From assembly GCF_036850765.1 (NCBI RefSeq), contig NC_089490.1, positions 108,941,074 to 109,005,073 of the forward strand: 64,000 nucleotides of DNA, read 5' to 3'. Of the stretch, positions 12,451 to 24,000 are shown one piece after another. The notes below the pieces were generated by a model. That model was not told the origin of the DNA, did no database searches, and saw only the letters and a program-made list of their open reading frames with translations. This stretch comes from Saccopteryx bilineata (Eukaryota; Chordata; Mammalia; Chiroptera; Emballonuridae). Each line of letters starts with the position of its first letter. Position 1 is the stretch's first letter. The position numbers and the translations under genes are program-made.

Positions 12451-13490
12451 ACACACATTAATATCACCTGGGTGACGGGCCTCCCCATGGGCAGAGCCAT
12501 CTTTAACAAAGTGAGCATAATGTATTTTATCTGCCCAACAGCATTGTTTTCCATCTTCCTCTTTTCCAAAAGAAAAAAATAAGTCTGAGGTTAAAAGTGT
12601 GGTATTTAACCAAAACCTAAAGAAAAATTTGTCAGTTTCAAAATACATTGAGCATGAATTACCTCATGTTTAGAAATTATTTTCTCTCCAAATTCCATAT
12701 TATATGTTTTTAGCTGGGGGTTTTTTTCTTTCATTTTCAGTGGATATAGAAAGTTTAATATTAATTCTTTAGGTAGTAATTTTTTTGTACACAATGTTTA
12801 AAGACATTTCTTTAGCTACTTTGGGACTATTTTTCTTTGTTATTTTTTCACAGGCACAGGTTATCTAGTAATAACTTCTAGTATTTAAATTTCTTTTAGA
12901 AGAAATCTCTCAAACCTAATCTCAACAACATATTAGAAAAAAGGTAATACAATTTTTCTTTAAAAATTGAAAGAGTTTTTGAATAAAAATGTTAATTCTA
13001 AAATAACATGAATCATATGATACTAATATATACCATTTTTATTCTGATATGACATATATTTTTCCATATAGTATTTATATGTAGTTTCTTCCATACTTAA
13101 ATTTTTTATTGACTCAGACATGCTGACAATTTCAAGTCTTAGCTTTAATTTATATCTGCTCCCTAAAAATCTAGAAACTTGTACACACATGCATACAAAA
13201 CAACTCCACTTAGCTATTCAAAATAACTTTAATATTAAATGTATAAATAGCTCTCTGCTCGTGATTTGAATTGGGTACATCTCACTGGGCTAGACATGCC
13301 CTTCACGATCCTCACTTTCCATAGAGGCTGGAAAAGTGCAAAGCTTTTTAACTCTGCCACATGGACTCATGTGTTGAAGAACTGCCTAAGCAAGGGAAGG
13401 AGGAGAAACCAGGAGAATGCAGAGGAGAGGGGGGCCTGGAATGTCTGGGGTCTTACACTCCAGCCTGTGACCTCAAGCGTTCTTGACTGA
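12451..13490. other. A+T-rich unique DNA
   Basis: No exon or named repeat is recognised. The short open frame 13,266-13,490 shows no domain. Confidence 0.4.
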
Positions 13491-13519
13491 GAGAACAAGA
13501 GCAGACAGAAAAGTTTGAA

Positions 13520-13905
13520 AAATTACAATCCATGGGTGTGGACCTTGCTTGTTATCAGTTCCTTGAAACAACTGCAGCTCCAGTAAGAAGAATGAGTGTT
13601 AGGATTATGGAAGGACAGACCCTCCAGCCTCCTCTTCCCTTCCCCTCCCTAAGACATGAAAGTAATGTAGGCCTGCAAACAAAGAAGTCATAGAAATCAG
13701 GCATTTGTCACTTGAAAGCCAAAGCCATAAAGGTATATAAGATGTAAGAAATCTAACTTCAGGGAGAACATGTGTTTTTTTTCTGCCTCTTTTGGGGCAT
13801 GCAACTCTACTGGCTGAATAAATCCTACTTCCCTCATCAAGTTGTCTGGGCATTTTTGTCCTCCTTTGATTCCTGCAATAGTTCAGTTGCTGCACATCTA
13901 AAATA
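13520..13905 (+). repeat. Possible solo LTR
   Basis: The stretch has a TATA-like GGTATATAAGATG (13,732 on) followed about 75 nt later by an AATAAA (GGCTGAATAAATCC) and a T-rich downstream segment. That spacing is typical of the R region of a mammalian retroviral LTR. I did not find matching copies in the window or a clear duplication at the edges, so this remains a structural guess. Confidence 0.35.
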
Positions 13906-14339
13906 ATGATATAATGACAAATAAATATCCAATACACTACATTCTTTCAGTCATCCAAGAAAAACCCCTAGAAATTCTCTCACAATTATCTATCTCCTGG
14001 TATAACTATTTGATGAGTTACATCTCAATGGGAACAAAGTAAAGTAGAGTCAAAGGGTTTGGTATGATAATGACAAGGGTAAACAAAAAGATAAATTTAA
14101 AAGAAAGTCATATAGGAAATCATTGATGAGATAAATCAGGGCCTAAGGGTACCAATAACTAATAAAGATTTCTTACATGAATGGAACCTTCTAGGGGTCT
14201 GGTGAAAGGGATGACTCAGAAAAATTTAACACACACACACTACCAGATTGTTGCATATGGTTCACGAATCCCTTGAAACTCAAGAACTTATTTGCAAAGT
14301 GTACTTCAGCTTAATACATTTTCCCTCCTGGAAAAAAAA

Positions 14340-15480
14340 AAAAAAGGAGTCATAGTGTCAATGTAAAAAAATCTTCCAAACCTGTAAGAATTTTTATGAG
14401 TTTATTTGAGCCAAACTGTCGACAATAGCCTGGAAGCAAAGTCTTAACAAATTGAGAAAGTGCTCCGGAAAATGGCAGATTCACCATTTATTTTATATAT
14501 CAGATTCAAAGGGGAAGATGTAAGGGAGTTGCATGAAATTGATTGGTGACAGATTAAGGAGGTGGGAGAAAGCAAAGGGGGGGGGTCTCCAGGATTGGGT
14601 AAAAAAAAGGAAAAGTGTATTTGCTGAAACTTCTTTACATAGGCGGGAACAAGACTGCTCAGGTGGGATGTCCAACTCCTTTACATTCTAAAGGCATGCT
14701 ATCAGGTACATTATCATAGATGCAAAAGACAACAGACGGGCTTGAGTAAAAGCAAACACTGGCTCCTTTAGAGAAAGTTCTTTCCTAGAACATGACTACC
14801 CACTGTTCCGCAGAAACCCTGAGGGAGGGACCAACTGGAGCCTGGTGTGTTTCAAAAGGAAAGTTTATTTTAAAAGCAGGCTGAGAGTAGCAAAAAGGGT
14901 TTCAGCCCTGGGGATGAGAGCAGCATAGGTATGTCAGTCAAAAGGGTCTCAGTAAAGAGTGCCTGCAAAGGGTCTCAGCACTCAGCTGTGGGAGGGAGCA
15001 GGTAGATATAGGTGTTCAGGCATTCGCTGGCATAGGGTTGGCCGCACTTGGACATACTTAATTTAGTATATCAGGGTGAGTTACCTTGGTTACACACTGT
15101 CTCCTTTTTCTAACCCTCAGAGCCTTCATGATGGCTTTGTCTCAAGGATGTATTTCAGAATCTTCCCCAGGCAGCAGAGTTGCTTATGGGGATGGGGGAA
15201 GTGAAGAAATTGCCCTAATGGGAGTTAGGTGAGGGGAACTTTTAAAGGAGTCAATTTAACCCTAACACCCACCATGAACTGCTTTTAGTTAGAAGAGTTT
15301 GATTTAGAGACCATCCTGTGTTCACCTTAGTTCCCTGAGTTTGCAAGGCCATTGTGTAGGCTTTCCCTGAGCTTGTCAGGTTAAGTTTGTGGCCACATCT
15401 TGATTTATTAAAATTTTCTTTTTTTATTTTTATTTTTTCGTTCACACTAGTACAATATTAAATTGCGTGGTCTCAAAAAA
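14340..15480 (-). repeat. LTR-like or other dispersed repeat sequence
   Basis: The segment 'TTTTTATGAGTTTATTTGAGCC' (about 14,390) and the later 'GGAAAGTTTATTTTAAAAGC' (14,857 on) each look like reversed poly(A)-signal regions of old endogenous retroviral LTRs. The rest has moderate G+C and no gene. I cannot name the families and no boundaries are clear. Confidence 0.3.
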
Positions 15481-15739
15481 AAAACAAACCCTGCTGATCT
15501 TGACTAGAATTTCTTTATTCGGTACTATTTTAATATATCAACCTTGTAAATTAGAAGCATGAAAATGAATCGCATTGGTTGTTTTCGCATTAACAAGGGA
15601 GAAATCTGAAGTAGCAATGAATAGGCATGGCAAACAAAAGCAGTGCTTGTTCTGAAAATATGAAAAGTGATATCAATGAAATAGAAAATTACTCGCTTTA
15701 ATATTGCATAATTTACTGCTCATCTTCAACAGAAACGAT

Positions 15740-16931
15740 TAGCTGGCACCCAGGAGAGTGCTGCGGCGCCACAGAGCTAGCTGGTTTCTGCGCAGGAGGG
15801 GGGACCAACCCAAGGAGGGGCGAGGGGAACCAAACCCGAAAGAAGCAGTGGCGGTGGCCCCAGCTTTCCTCTGCGAGGCACGACGTCTTCCTCCGGGTGC
15901 ATGAAGTTTTCCCACGGGGCTGGGGAAGGGCATGAAGTCTTCCGCCCTGGCCCCTCCCCCAAGCCTTTCAGCCGCCATCCCCCCTACTCCTAAGGGCCCA
16001 GCGTCTTCGGGGCCACCGGACACACCTGGTTCCAACCTTCAGGACGGAAGGACGCGGAAGATCCACAGAACTAAGATGTCCCCACAAAATCTACCCCGTG
16101 TGTTACTGTCCTGCACTCATGAGCTGTACAATTGCAAATTTGAGCAAGATGTCCGCAGACTGGTGAAAACCTCTGAAGAGCCTAATTTAACACAAGATGA
16201 CCTAAGAGTGATTTTAAGTCTACACCAAGATACCATTCATTAGTGAATGTGTCAGTCTTGATTCTGAATGCTGCAGATAAAAACAAGCAGCGTTTCTCCT
16301 TCCTTTAGTTCTGAAACATATTCTTGACCTCCTACCAGTAAGACTGACTTTTCTTATCTGCTCCAGGAGATATTAATGGAATATAGTTATGTTCATTCAA
16401 GACAAAAGGCAAATCAATACTAAATATGCTGTGTCCTTGTTGGAACAGTTAAAACTGATTTATGAACAGCAAGTGTTTACTGACATAGAGTTAATTGTTG
16501 AGGTTACTGAGTTCCCTTGTCATAAGATGATTCTTGCAACATGTAGCTCTGATTATTTTAGGGCCATGATCATGAATGGACTGAGTGAAAGCAAACAGAT
16601 ATACCTACACCTGAGGAATGTGGACGCAGCCATCTTACAGATAATAATAACCTACGCATACACGGGTAACTTGGGAGTAAGCAAGGGCACTGTAGAACCA
16701 CTGTAATAAACAGCTTGCTTCCTGCAGGTAAAAAATGTGTTATAACGATGTCGGGAATATTTAATTAAAAAAATAAATGCAGAGAATTCTGTGCAGTTGT
16801 TTTGTTTTGTTAAGTTGTGAGGAACTGAAACAGTGGTAATGGTGAAGCACAATTTCACTGCCATGTGTCACCAAGAAGCTTTCTTGCCGATAGACATTCT
16901 CAATAGTGACAATTTAAATGTGGAAAAGGAT
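15740..16931 (+). pseudogene. KBTBD2: KBTBD2 processed pseudogene, 3'-truncated
   Basis: From 16,389 the frame reads as the N-terminus of KBTBD2, a BTB-Kelch adaptor for the CUL3 ubiquitin ligase: '[14 protein letters not shown]', '[13 protein letters not shown]', '[16 protein letters not shown]' and '[11 protein letters not shown]', the core of the BTB fold. It meets a TAA near 16,705. Decayed KBTBD2 sequence continues with stops and a deletion through 'KINAEN' and 'HNFTAMCHQEAF' to 'SDNLNVEKD', then ends exactly where a SINE begins at 16,932. All Kelch repeats are missing and there are no introns. The 5' 650 bp (15,740-16,388) is C+G-rich and may be the copied 5' UTR; it contains an open stretch (15,932-16,243) that I do not recognise. 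The open frame on the opposite strand at 15,739-16,035 is a shadow of this G+C-rich part. Confidence 0.82.
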
Positions 16932-17051
16932 GGCCCTGGCTTTTGGCTCAGCAGTAGAGGATCAGCCTGATGTGTGGATGTCCCTGGTTCAATTTCCAGT
17001 CAGGGCACATAAAAGAAGTGACCATTTGCTTCTCCACCCCTCCCCTTCTTG

Positions 17052-17083
<32 letters not shown>

Positions 17084-17143
17084 GCAGCATGGCTTGATTG
17101 GAAGAAGTTGGCCCGAGGTTGGTCCCAGTACTGAGGATGGCTC

Positions 17144-18129
17144 TGTAAAGCCAGTTGCCGTGGCCACCATCACAGTCGCCTGGCCTATGCAGGTCTCATT
17201 TGATTCAGACAGACGGTAATGAAACAATGAACTGGTGGGCTATTACCTTTAATCCTAGCTTGCACCCAGCACGTGAGAAATACACACAGTGGGAAAACAC
17301 TTCCTTTTCCATTCAGGGCTCCCAAAGCCACGACTTATTCGAGTTTCCTAGAATCAAAGGTTTCTACCTCACCAGCCTTATTCATCTCTGTTCCCCATCT
17401 CCTTCTCTGCACAAACTGGCTTTTCCTTCAGCACTCTGCTATCTTGGCTGCTTCTCCTTGCAGTGCTAATTTCAGGAACTGAGAGACAGAGTGCGAGCCC
17501 CCAACTGCCCCGTTTTATAGTGTAGAAATCAAAACCTTTAATCCAATATATAAATAAGGAAGTCTCTGATACAAAGTCACTTCTCTGCGGTATAAGTGGG
17601 ATTCCTCATAAGAGTGCATCACTCTTATGGGTGTGGGGAAAAGCTTAGTGTTGAGAAGATCTTATTATTAAAAGGGTGGGAAAAGTTTAGTCTTAAACCT
17701 AAGCCTCACCTGACCAGGCAGTAGCGCAGTGGATAGAGCTTCAGATTGGGATGCAGAGCACCCAGGTTTAAGACCCTGAGGTCACCAGCTTGAGCGCAGG
17801 CTCCTCTGGTTTGAGCAAAAGTTACTCCATCTGCTGAAGGCTGCAGTCAAGGCACATATGAGAAAGCAATCAATGAACAACTAAGGTGTCGGAATGAAAA
17901 CTGATGATTGATGATTCTCATCTCTTTCCGTTCCTGTCTGTCTGTCCCTGTTTATCCCTCTCTCTGACTCTCTCTGTCTCTGTAAAAAACACACACACAC
18001 ACACAAAAAAACACTAAGATTTAGGCTATAAGGAAGGACCTTGCCTGCTTACAGCCTGTCCCCCATACCCAATGCAAACTATAAGCAAGCAAACTTATAC
18101 ATCATATTTGCAAACTAATTTGACCCACA
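17144..18129 (-). mobile_element. Solo LTR, copy 3, split by a SINE
   Basis: This copy runs from TGTAAAGCCAG to TTTGACCCACA and is the most complete at both ends; minus-strand reading gives TGTGGGTCAA as its 5' end. It sits inside the type A SINE, which resumes immediately after it. It is itself interrupted at about 17,708-18,010 by a type B SINE. Without that insert it is about 680 bp, the same as copy 1. Confidence 0.78.
17708..18010 (+). mobile_element. Type B SINE inside LTR copy 3
   Basis: The head TGACCAGGCAGTAGCGCAGTGG and the body blocks of the type B SINE are followed by a CTCTCTGTCTCTG stretch and an (AC)n/A-rich tail. The LTR sequence resumes after it with the 'GATTTAGGCTATAAGG' segment. 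Confidence 0.85.
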
Positions 18130-18545
18130 GCTTCATGGCCCCTACCAGGCTCTAAGAAGAGCTCTGTTGGCTGAGCATGCCCCTTAGTGGGCTTGCTGGG
18201 TGGAGCCCCCAGTGGGGGCACATTCAGGAATTTGTCTCCATCTTAGCGCCTCTCACTGAATAAAAAAAAATATATCTACAAAATTAGACATAAATGGAGA
18301 AAAAAATAAATTGGCAAATGAATCAGAATCCTGTACTAATCAGCTGAGTAACCTTGAATAATTAACTCACTTGTGCTTACTTATTTTCCTCATTTATAAA
18401 ATATAGTGGTTGTAATAGGGCCTTTCATCTCTGATATCATGGCTCTGACTACTTATATGTATTAACTTTGTATTGTTACATAACATTATTCCTCCAAAGG
18501 TAGATTGCTCTACTCTATACGAGTTCCTTTTGAAAAACATGGTGG

Positions 18546-18938
18546 GGCCTAACTAGGAGGTGGTGCAGTCGATAGAGCATCAGACTGGGACAAGGACGAC
18601 CCAGGTTCAGGACCTGGAGGTCACTAGCTTGAGCGTGGGCTCACTAGCTTGAGCTTGGGATCATAGACATGACCCCATTGTTGCTGGCTTGAGCCCAAAG
18701 GTCACTGGATTTTAGCCCAAGGTCACTGGCTTGAGCAAGGGGTCACTCACTCTGCTTCAGCGCCCCCCCCCACCCCCCACCCCTGTCAAGGCACATATGA
18801 GAAAGCAATCAATAAACAACTAAGGAGATTAAGGAGCTGCAACACAAAATTGGTGCTTTTCATCTCTCTCCCTTCCTGTCTGTCTGTCCCTATCTGTCCC
18901 TCTCTCTGTCTCTATCTCTGTCTCAGTCACAAAAAAAG
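18546..18938 (+). mobile_element. Type B SINE, diverged
   Basis: The head CTAACTAGGAGGTGGTGCAGTCGATAGAGCATCAG and the repeated 'TCACTGG / GCTTGAGC' body are present. It contains a C-run near 18,760-18,784 and the 'GGCACATATGAGAAAGCAATC' block before its pyrimidine-rich end. Confidence 0.85.
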
Positions 18939-19254
18939 AGCTAATACTAAAGGTGAAGGAAAAAGAAAAGTGACAATACACAGAGAAAATAGGAAAAGTT
19001 TATATGCAATTTATTTTGAAGAGTGATTAACCTTATTTAATATAAGCATGCTATTGCCCAAAACAGAAAATGGAAAAAGTCTGAAAACAGCACTTTTAGT
19101 CAAACTGCTTTATTTAAAAATAAAATAAAACAAAAAAATCAGAGATTAATTTAAAAAACAAGCAAACAGACCAATGGTGAGATTTGAGTAGGAGGGCTAA
19201 AGAAATTTTCCAACAAGCTATGGTTTGTAAATTATTGGCCTCAATTCAACCCTC

Positions 19255-19312
19255 TTTGAAAAAAAAAGTTATTTAATGTATTGGGGTGACATCGGTTAAT
19301 AAAATTTAAAAA
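19255..19312 (-). repeat. Short L1 3'-end fragment
   Basis: The phrase 'TATTGGGGTGACATCGGTTAATAAAATT' matches the reversed L1 3' UTR phrase also present at 27,222, 36,617 and 48,997. Only about 55 bp are recognisable. Confidence 0.45.
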
Positions 19313-19359
19313 GTCTCAAATGTAAACTCAAAGCCTTTGTTTTTTACAATTTCACTGTC

Positions 19360-19559
19360 TCTCTCGCTGAAAGTAAAGTAACAGTTAACTTCCCCTGACT
19401 GAGTCAGCAGCCAGGAGGTGGGCTTGAGCTTCAGCCAATAGGATGTTAATAGTGACTTGAAATATGCTTCAGTGTCAGGTGGTAAGAGACAAAAAAGATA
19501 AGACCTTAATGAGCACTGCTGGTATCTCTATGAGAAGAGATTTTGGAAAAGCTGCCGCT
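19360..19559 (+). promoter_or_regulatory. Candidate promoter of the CLEC2-like gene
   Basis: Within 200 bp lie an IRF-like GAAAGTAAAG (19,369 on), a CTGACTGAGTCAGCA site (AP-1 core TGAGTCA at 19,400-19,406, with the right half of a MARE/NF-E2 site) and a CCAAT box (19,435-19,439). They precede a possible non-coding first exon that ends at a consensus splice donor. AP-1 and IRF control would suit an inducible lymphocyte or epithelial gene, but the assignment rests on position and motif matches only. Confidence 0.35.
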
Positions 19560-19667
19560 TCAATCTAGATCTCAGAAAAACAAACACAGCCAAACTCGCA
19601 GCTCGAGACATCCATATATGGTTGTTGGCTTCTATGAGACAACTCTCAGCCAGCGCAGCGCAGACTG
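19560..19667 (+). other. Candidate non-coding first exon of the CLEC2-like gene
   Basis: The segment ends ...GCAGACTG followed by the strong donor GTGAGTGAG at 19,668. The next exon has a usable acceptor, TATTTTTACTCAG, ending at 21,013, eight bases upstream of the ATG at 21,022. The 5' boundary is a guess. Confidence 0.35.
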
Positions 19668-19825
19668 GTGAGTGAGCCAGGGTGTGGGGTATGGTTTGTA
19701 AACAGCATTGATATGGCCATGGCTAACTGGTAACAATATTTATGGTTTTAAAATAGCATATAAACTTTTGGACTAATTTGTACTGGAGATAAATGTTTGA
19801 AAACAATTATCTGTAAATTTAACCC

Positions 19826-19875
19826 AATCTCTCTCTCCTCTCTAACTCTCTTTCTCCCTCTCTCTCTCTCTCTCA

Positions 19876-19916
<41 letters not shown>
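19826..19916. repeat. (TC)n/(AC)n microsatellite
   Basis: A pyrimidine-rich CTCTCT tract passes directly into about 20 AC units. Confidence 0.95.
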
Positions 19917-19918
<2 letters not shown>

Positions 19919-21021
19919 CTACTTGGCTACTGAAATAATTGTTTTGAAGATGTGAAATAATATTTATGCATTAAAAACTCCAAAATACAAAATTCTATAC
20001 CTTATAGGTATAGAATTCTATACCTTATAGGCTAGCTTAAAGAAATGTTAACCTATTACTCTGTCTCTCAAGGAAGTAACTAAATATAGGTTTCCATGCC
20101 TATATTTCATTCTCACCTCTGTCAAGTGATATTATATGATTATAATCAGCATAATACAAACAATGCATGTTTGTTGTTCACTTTGGTCTGCTTTCTATAT
20201 CTGGAAGTAGATGCTCAGCATATAAGAACACTCATGGCAATGTCCTGAGCAGAGAAGCTGTGGAGTGTAACAGAGTGGTTGAATGAGCAGTTAGTATCTA
20301 AGCTCTGCCACATATTGGCTGTGCTACTTTAAGAAAGTTTGGAACATCTCTGTTATTTTAAGAAAGTTACCTTAGCCATAAATTAATTATAATATTAAGC
20401 TCATATTTGATAAGGTTATTGTGAGATTAAATTAAATGATAAAATTTAAGAATTCAAAAATAGGCCAACCATAGAGTAAAAACACAATAAATATTAGAGA
20501 TTATTTTCCTGTTATTATTATTATATCAAATTCATATTCTTTTCACTGAAGTCTAAGTTTTCGTATCATGCTCAGATTGTTTTAGAATTGCACCTATGGC
20601 TGGGATCCATAGTGGTCAAAATTAACTAAACATTAGGTAGGTCAGGATGACGCTGGGAAGAGCCAAATTGTCAGCTTCATAAACCTTGAATTTCACCTTC
20701 TCTGCACTGAATTCAACAGTTAGAAAAATTATTTCAGTCTTAACTACTTCCAGTGACTCCTCAAACTGCAGTGAGATCGAATGATTTTTGAATGGCAGTG
20801 TGCCAGAAGAAAAGGAGTTTCATGAGTGGTGAGATTTCTGAGGAACTTTTGACATATGGTTTATATCACTGTTGCATTTTCTTTGTAGCTTGTCTTAACA
20901 TCATATTCTATTTTAAATTGTCTTTCTTTATATTATTGAAGCTAAACCCAAGTAGTGGACAGGATCTTGAATCCAGTGAACTCACTATGACCAGTCTGTA
21001 TATTTTTACTCAGAAGGAGAC

Positions 21022-24000
21022 ATGGATGATGACATAAGGCTGACAAATGTAGGAGATTCCCAGTCTTCAGGTAAGAAGCATGTATGACAGCCCCTAGATG
21101 TGGTTTGTGATGTAAGCAAATTTACATTTGGTCAGTCCCTGCTGCCCACTCTGAATCCTTACCCTCGTCGAGACTTAGTGTCTCTATGCTCCCCCATATC
21201 TTCTATGTGTGTCAAATCATTTTCAGCTATTTCTCCAAGGTGCCAGACCCACACTATGTGAATAAAAGATAACTGAGAGCTATTTTACTAGCTCTTTAAA
21301 AATAAAATTGACATACATTAAAGTGTACATATTTAAAGTGTACAGTTTTATAAAGTTTGTCTTATATGACACACATCCATGAAACCACAATTCAAGATAA
21401 TGAACATATCCATCAACACCAAAACTTTCTTCATACAGCACAGTGGTCTTTTTTCACTGTCACTTTCAGCATGCTCTCCTTGAGATGACCACAAATCAAC
21501 TTTGTGTCACAATAATAGATTTACATTTTCTGAAGTTTTACATAGATGGACTCATACAGTATGTACTCATTTCTGTTCGGCTTCTACTGTTCAACATAGC
21601 TATTTTAATATTGATTCATGTTTTGTAGGTATGAATAGTTTATTCTTTTTTAAAATTGTTTTCTGACTAGTATTTCCTTATATAAATGTACTACAACGTA
21701 TTTATGCATTCACCCATTAATGAACATTTGGATTGTTCAAGTTTTGGATTATTACAAATAAGGTTGTTATAAAAATGTCTGTACCAGTCTTGGCTGACCA
21801 GGCGGTGGCACAGTGGATAGAGTGTCGGAGTGGGATGCAGAGGATCCAGGTTCAAATCCCCGAGGTCACCAGCTTGAGCATGGGATCATAGACATGACCC
21901 CAAGGTCGCTGGCTTAAGTTCAAGGTCGCTGGTTTGAGCAAGGGGTCACTCACTCTGCTATAGCCACCACTACCACCACCACCACCACCACCACCCCGGT
22001 CAAGGCACATATGAGAAAGCAAGCAATGAACAATTAAAGTGCTGCAATGAAGAATTGATGCTTCTCATCTCTCTCCCTTCCTGTCTGTCTGTCCCTATCT
22101 GTCCCCCTCTCTGGCTCTCTGGCTCTGTCCAAATGTGTGTGTGTGTGTGTGTGTGCATGCGCGTGCGTGCGTGCGTGTGTGTACCAGTCTTTGCATGGAC
22201 ACAGGCTTCCATTTTTCTTGAGGGAACACTTAGGAATAGAATGGATGAATCATATAGTAGGTGCATATTTAGTTTTTTAAAGAAACTTCCACACTGCTTC
22301 CCAAAATGTTTATACCATCTTATACTTCCATCAATAATGGATGAGATTTCTAGTTCTTTCATATCCTCCCCAACACTTAATGTGGTCAGACATTTTAATT
22401 TTAGACATTCTAAAAGGTTTGCAATGATTTCTAAAATTGGTTTAAATTTGCTTTCCTTACGACGAGTGATGATGGGAATTCTTTTATGTTCAATTTGCCA
22501 TTTATATGTCTTATTTCATGCAGTGTCTGTTCAACTTCTTTGCTTAAATTTTTTTTTAATTGTTTGTTTTTTTATTAAGTTTGAGAGTTCTTTGTATATT
22601 TTGGACACAAGCCCTTTATAAGACATTCGATTTATAAATATTTTCTGGTTTGTCTTTTTGTTTTGTTAACATTATCTTTTGAAAAGCAGGTGTTACTAGT
22701 TCTTAGGAAGTCCAATTTATTACTTTTAAATGAATGATGCTTTTTGGATTAGATCGAGGAAACCTTTGTTTAACCCAAAATTACAAAGAACTGTTACTAT
22801 GTATTTTTCTATAAATTTTATAAGTTTAGGTTTTATGTTCATTTCTATGATCTATTAGGAATTAATTTTTGTATATAGGATTGATATACAAGATGTGATT
22901 TTTGTATATAAGATTTGTATATAGGATGTGATAAAGAAAAAAAAATCTTTTTGCATGTGGATGTCCAATTATCCTCAAACCATTTATCAAAATGACTGTG
23001 TTTTTTTGTGTGTGTCTTTGCCAAAAATCTAATGTGAGTGTATTCTAACATACTTGTCTATTTTTACACAAATACCATGCTGTATTGACAACTGTAGCTT
23101 TATAGTAAGTCTTTAAAACAGGTAATGTTCATCTTCCAAGTAAGTTCTCAGTTCTGGCTATTATAGTTCTTTTATATTTTTATATAAATTTTATAGATAG
23201 GTTGCCAATTTTTACAAAAGGAAAAAGCATGCTGAGATTTTTATTTGAAATTGTGATGAATCTATAGACTAATTTGAGTAGAATTGAGATCTTACAATAT
23301 TGTGTCTTCTGACTTACGAAAACAATATTTCCTTCCGTTTATTTATGTCTGCAACTTTTTTCAGCAATGTTTTTTAATTTTCAGTGCACACATTTTACAT
23401 ATCTTTTGTCAGCTTTATCTGTGAACACAATATTTTATACCATTTTAAATGGTACATATTCATTTCCAATTGATAATTGATAATATGAAAAATATAATTA
23501 GTTTCTGTATATTGAACTTGAATCCTACAACATTCTAAATTCACTTATTAGTAATGAAGAATTGATTATTTTTTCTGTAGGTTATGATACCTCTTCCAAC
23601 CTAACTGTACAGTCATTACAACACCCAAAAAGGAATAAAAAGAAACTTATTTCTACAATCATCATCACCTTCTTTCTGGTGATTATAATAATTATAATGG
23701 CTGCAATTTTAGCAGGTGAGTTTTCCATTTCCCAAGTATACTCATGTTAACTCTCCTATAAAATATTTCATCATATGTATATCTTTTATATTTTAGCTCA
23801 GGATTAATGGTCATTTAAGACATCTTTATGTACACAGAATAAACATAGTTTTCCTTTTCTAGAACATGAAGCTAATAGCAATATTGAATATTGTGAGGAT
23901 TAAAATAACTTCATTTAGTCTTTATAAGGGAAGGAGCTTGCAGTAAAATGTAAATCACCACACTGCTTCCTTCATTAAGAAAATATCATTTTGAAGAAAT

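Larger units (their letters stand above)
16932..18271 (+). mobile_element. Old type A SINE split by an LTR
   Basis: The SINE head starts GGCCCTGGCTTTTGGCTCAGCAGTAGAG at 16,932 and runs through a (CT)n tract (17,053-17,081) to 17,143. It resumes after the LTR at 18,130 with the body blocks 'GAGCATGCCCC...GTGGGCTTGCTGGGTGGA' and an A-rich end near 18,271. It is clearly more diverged than the type A copies at 47,236, 55,691 or 63,562. Confidence 0.85.

Noticed and set aside
15739..16035. Open frames on the minus strand in the G+C-rich block
   Set aside because: Shadow of the KBTBD2 retrocopy's G+C-rich 5' part; Gly/Ala/Arg-rich with no domain.
19991..20030. 17-bp direct repeat AATTCTATACCTTATAG, twice
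   Set aside because: Short local duplication with no element structure around it.
20792..21037. Open frame with a hydrophobic middle just before the CLEC2 start codon
   Set aside because: It overlaps the splice acceptor at 21,013 and is out of frame with the lectin exons; its upstream part has no support as an exon.
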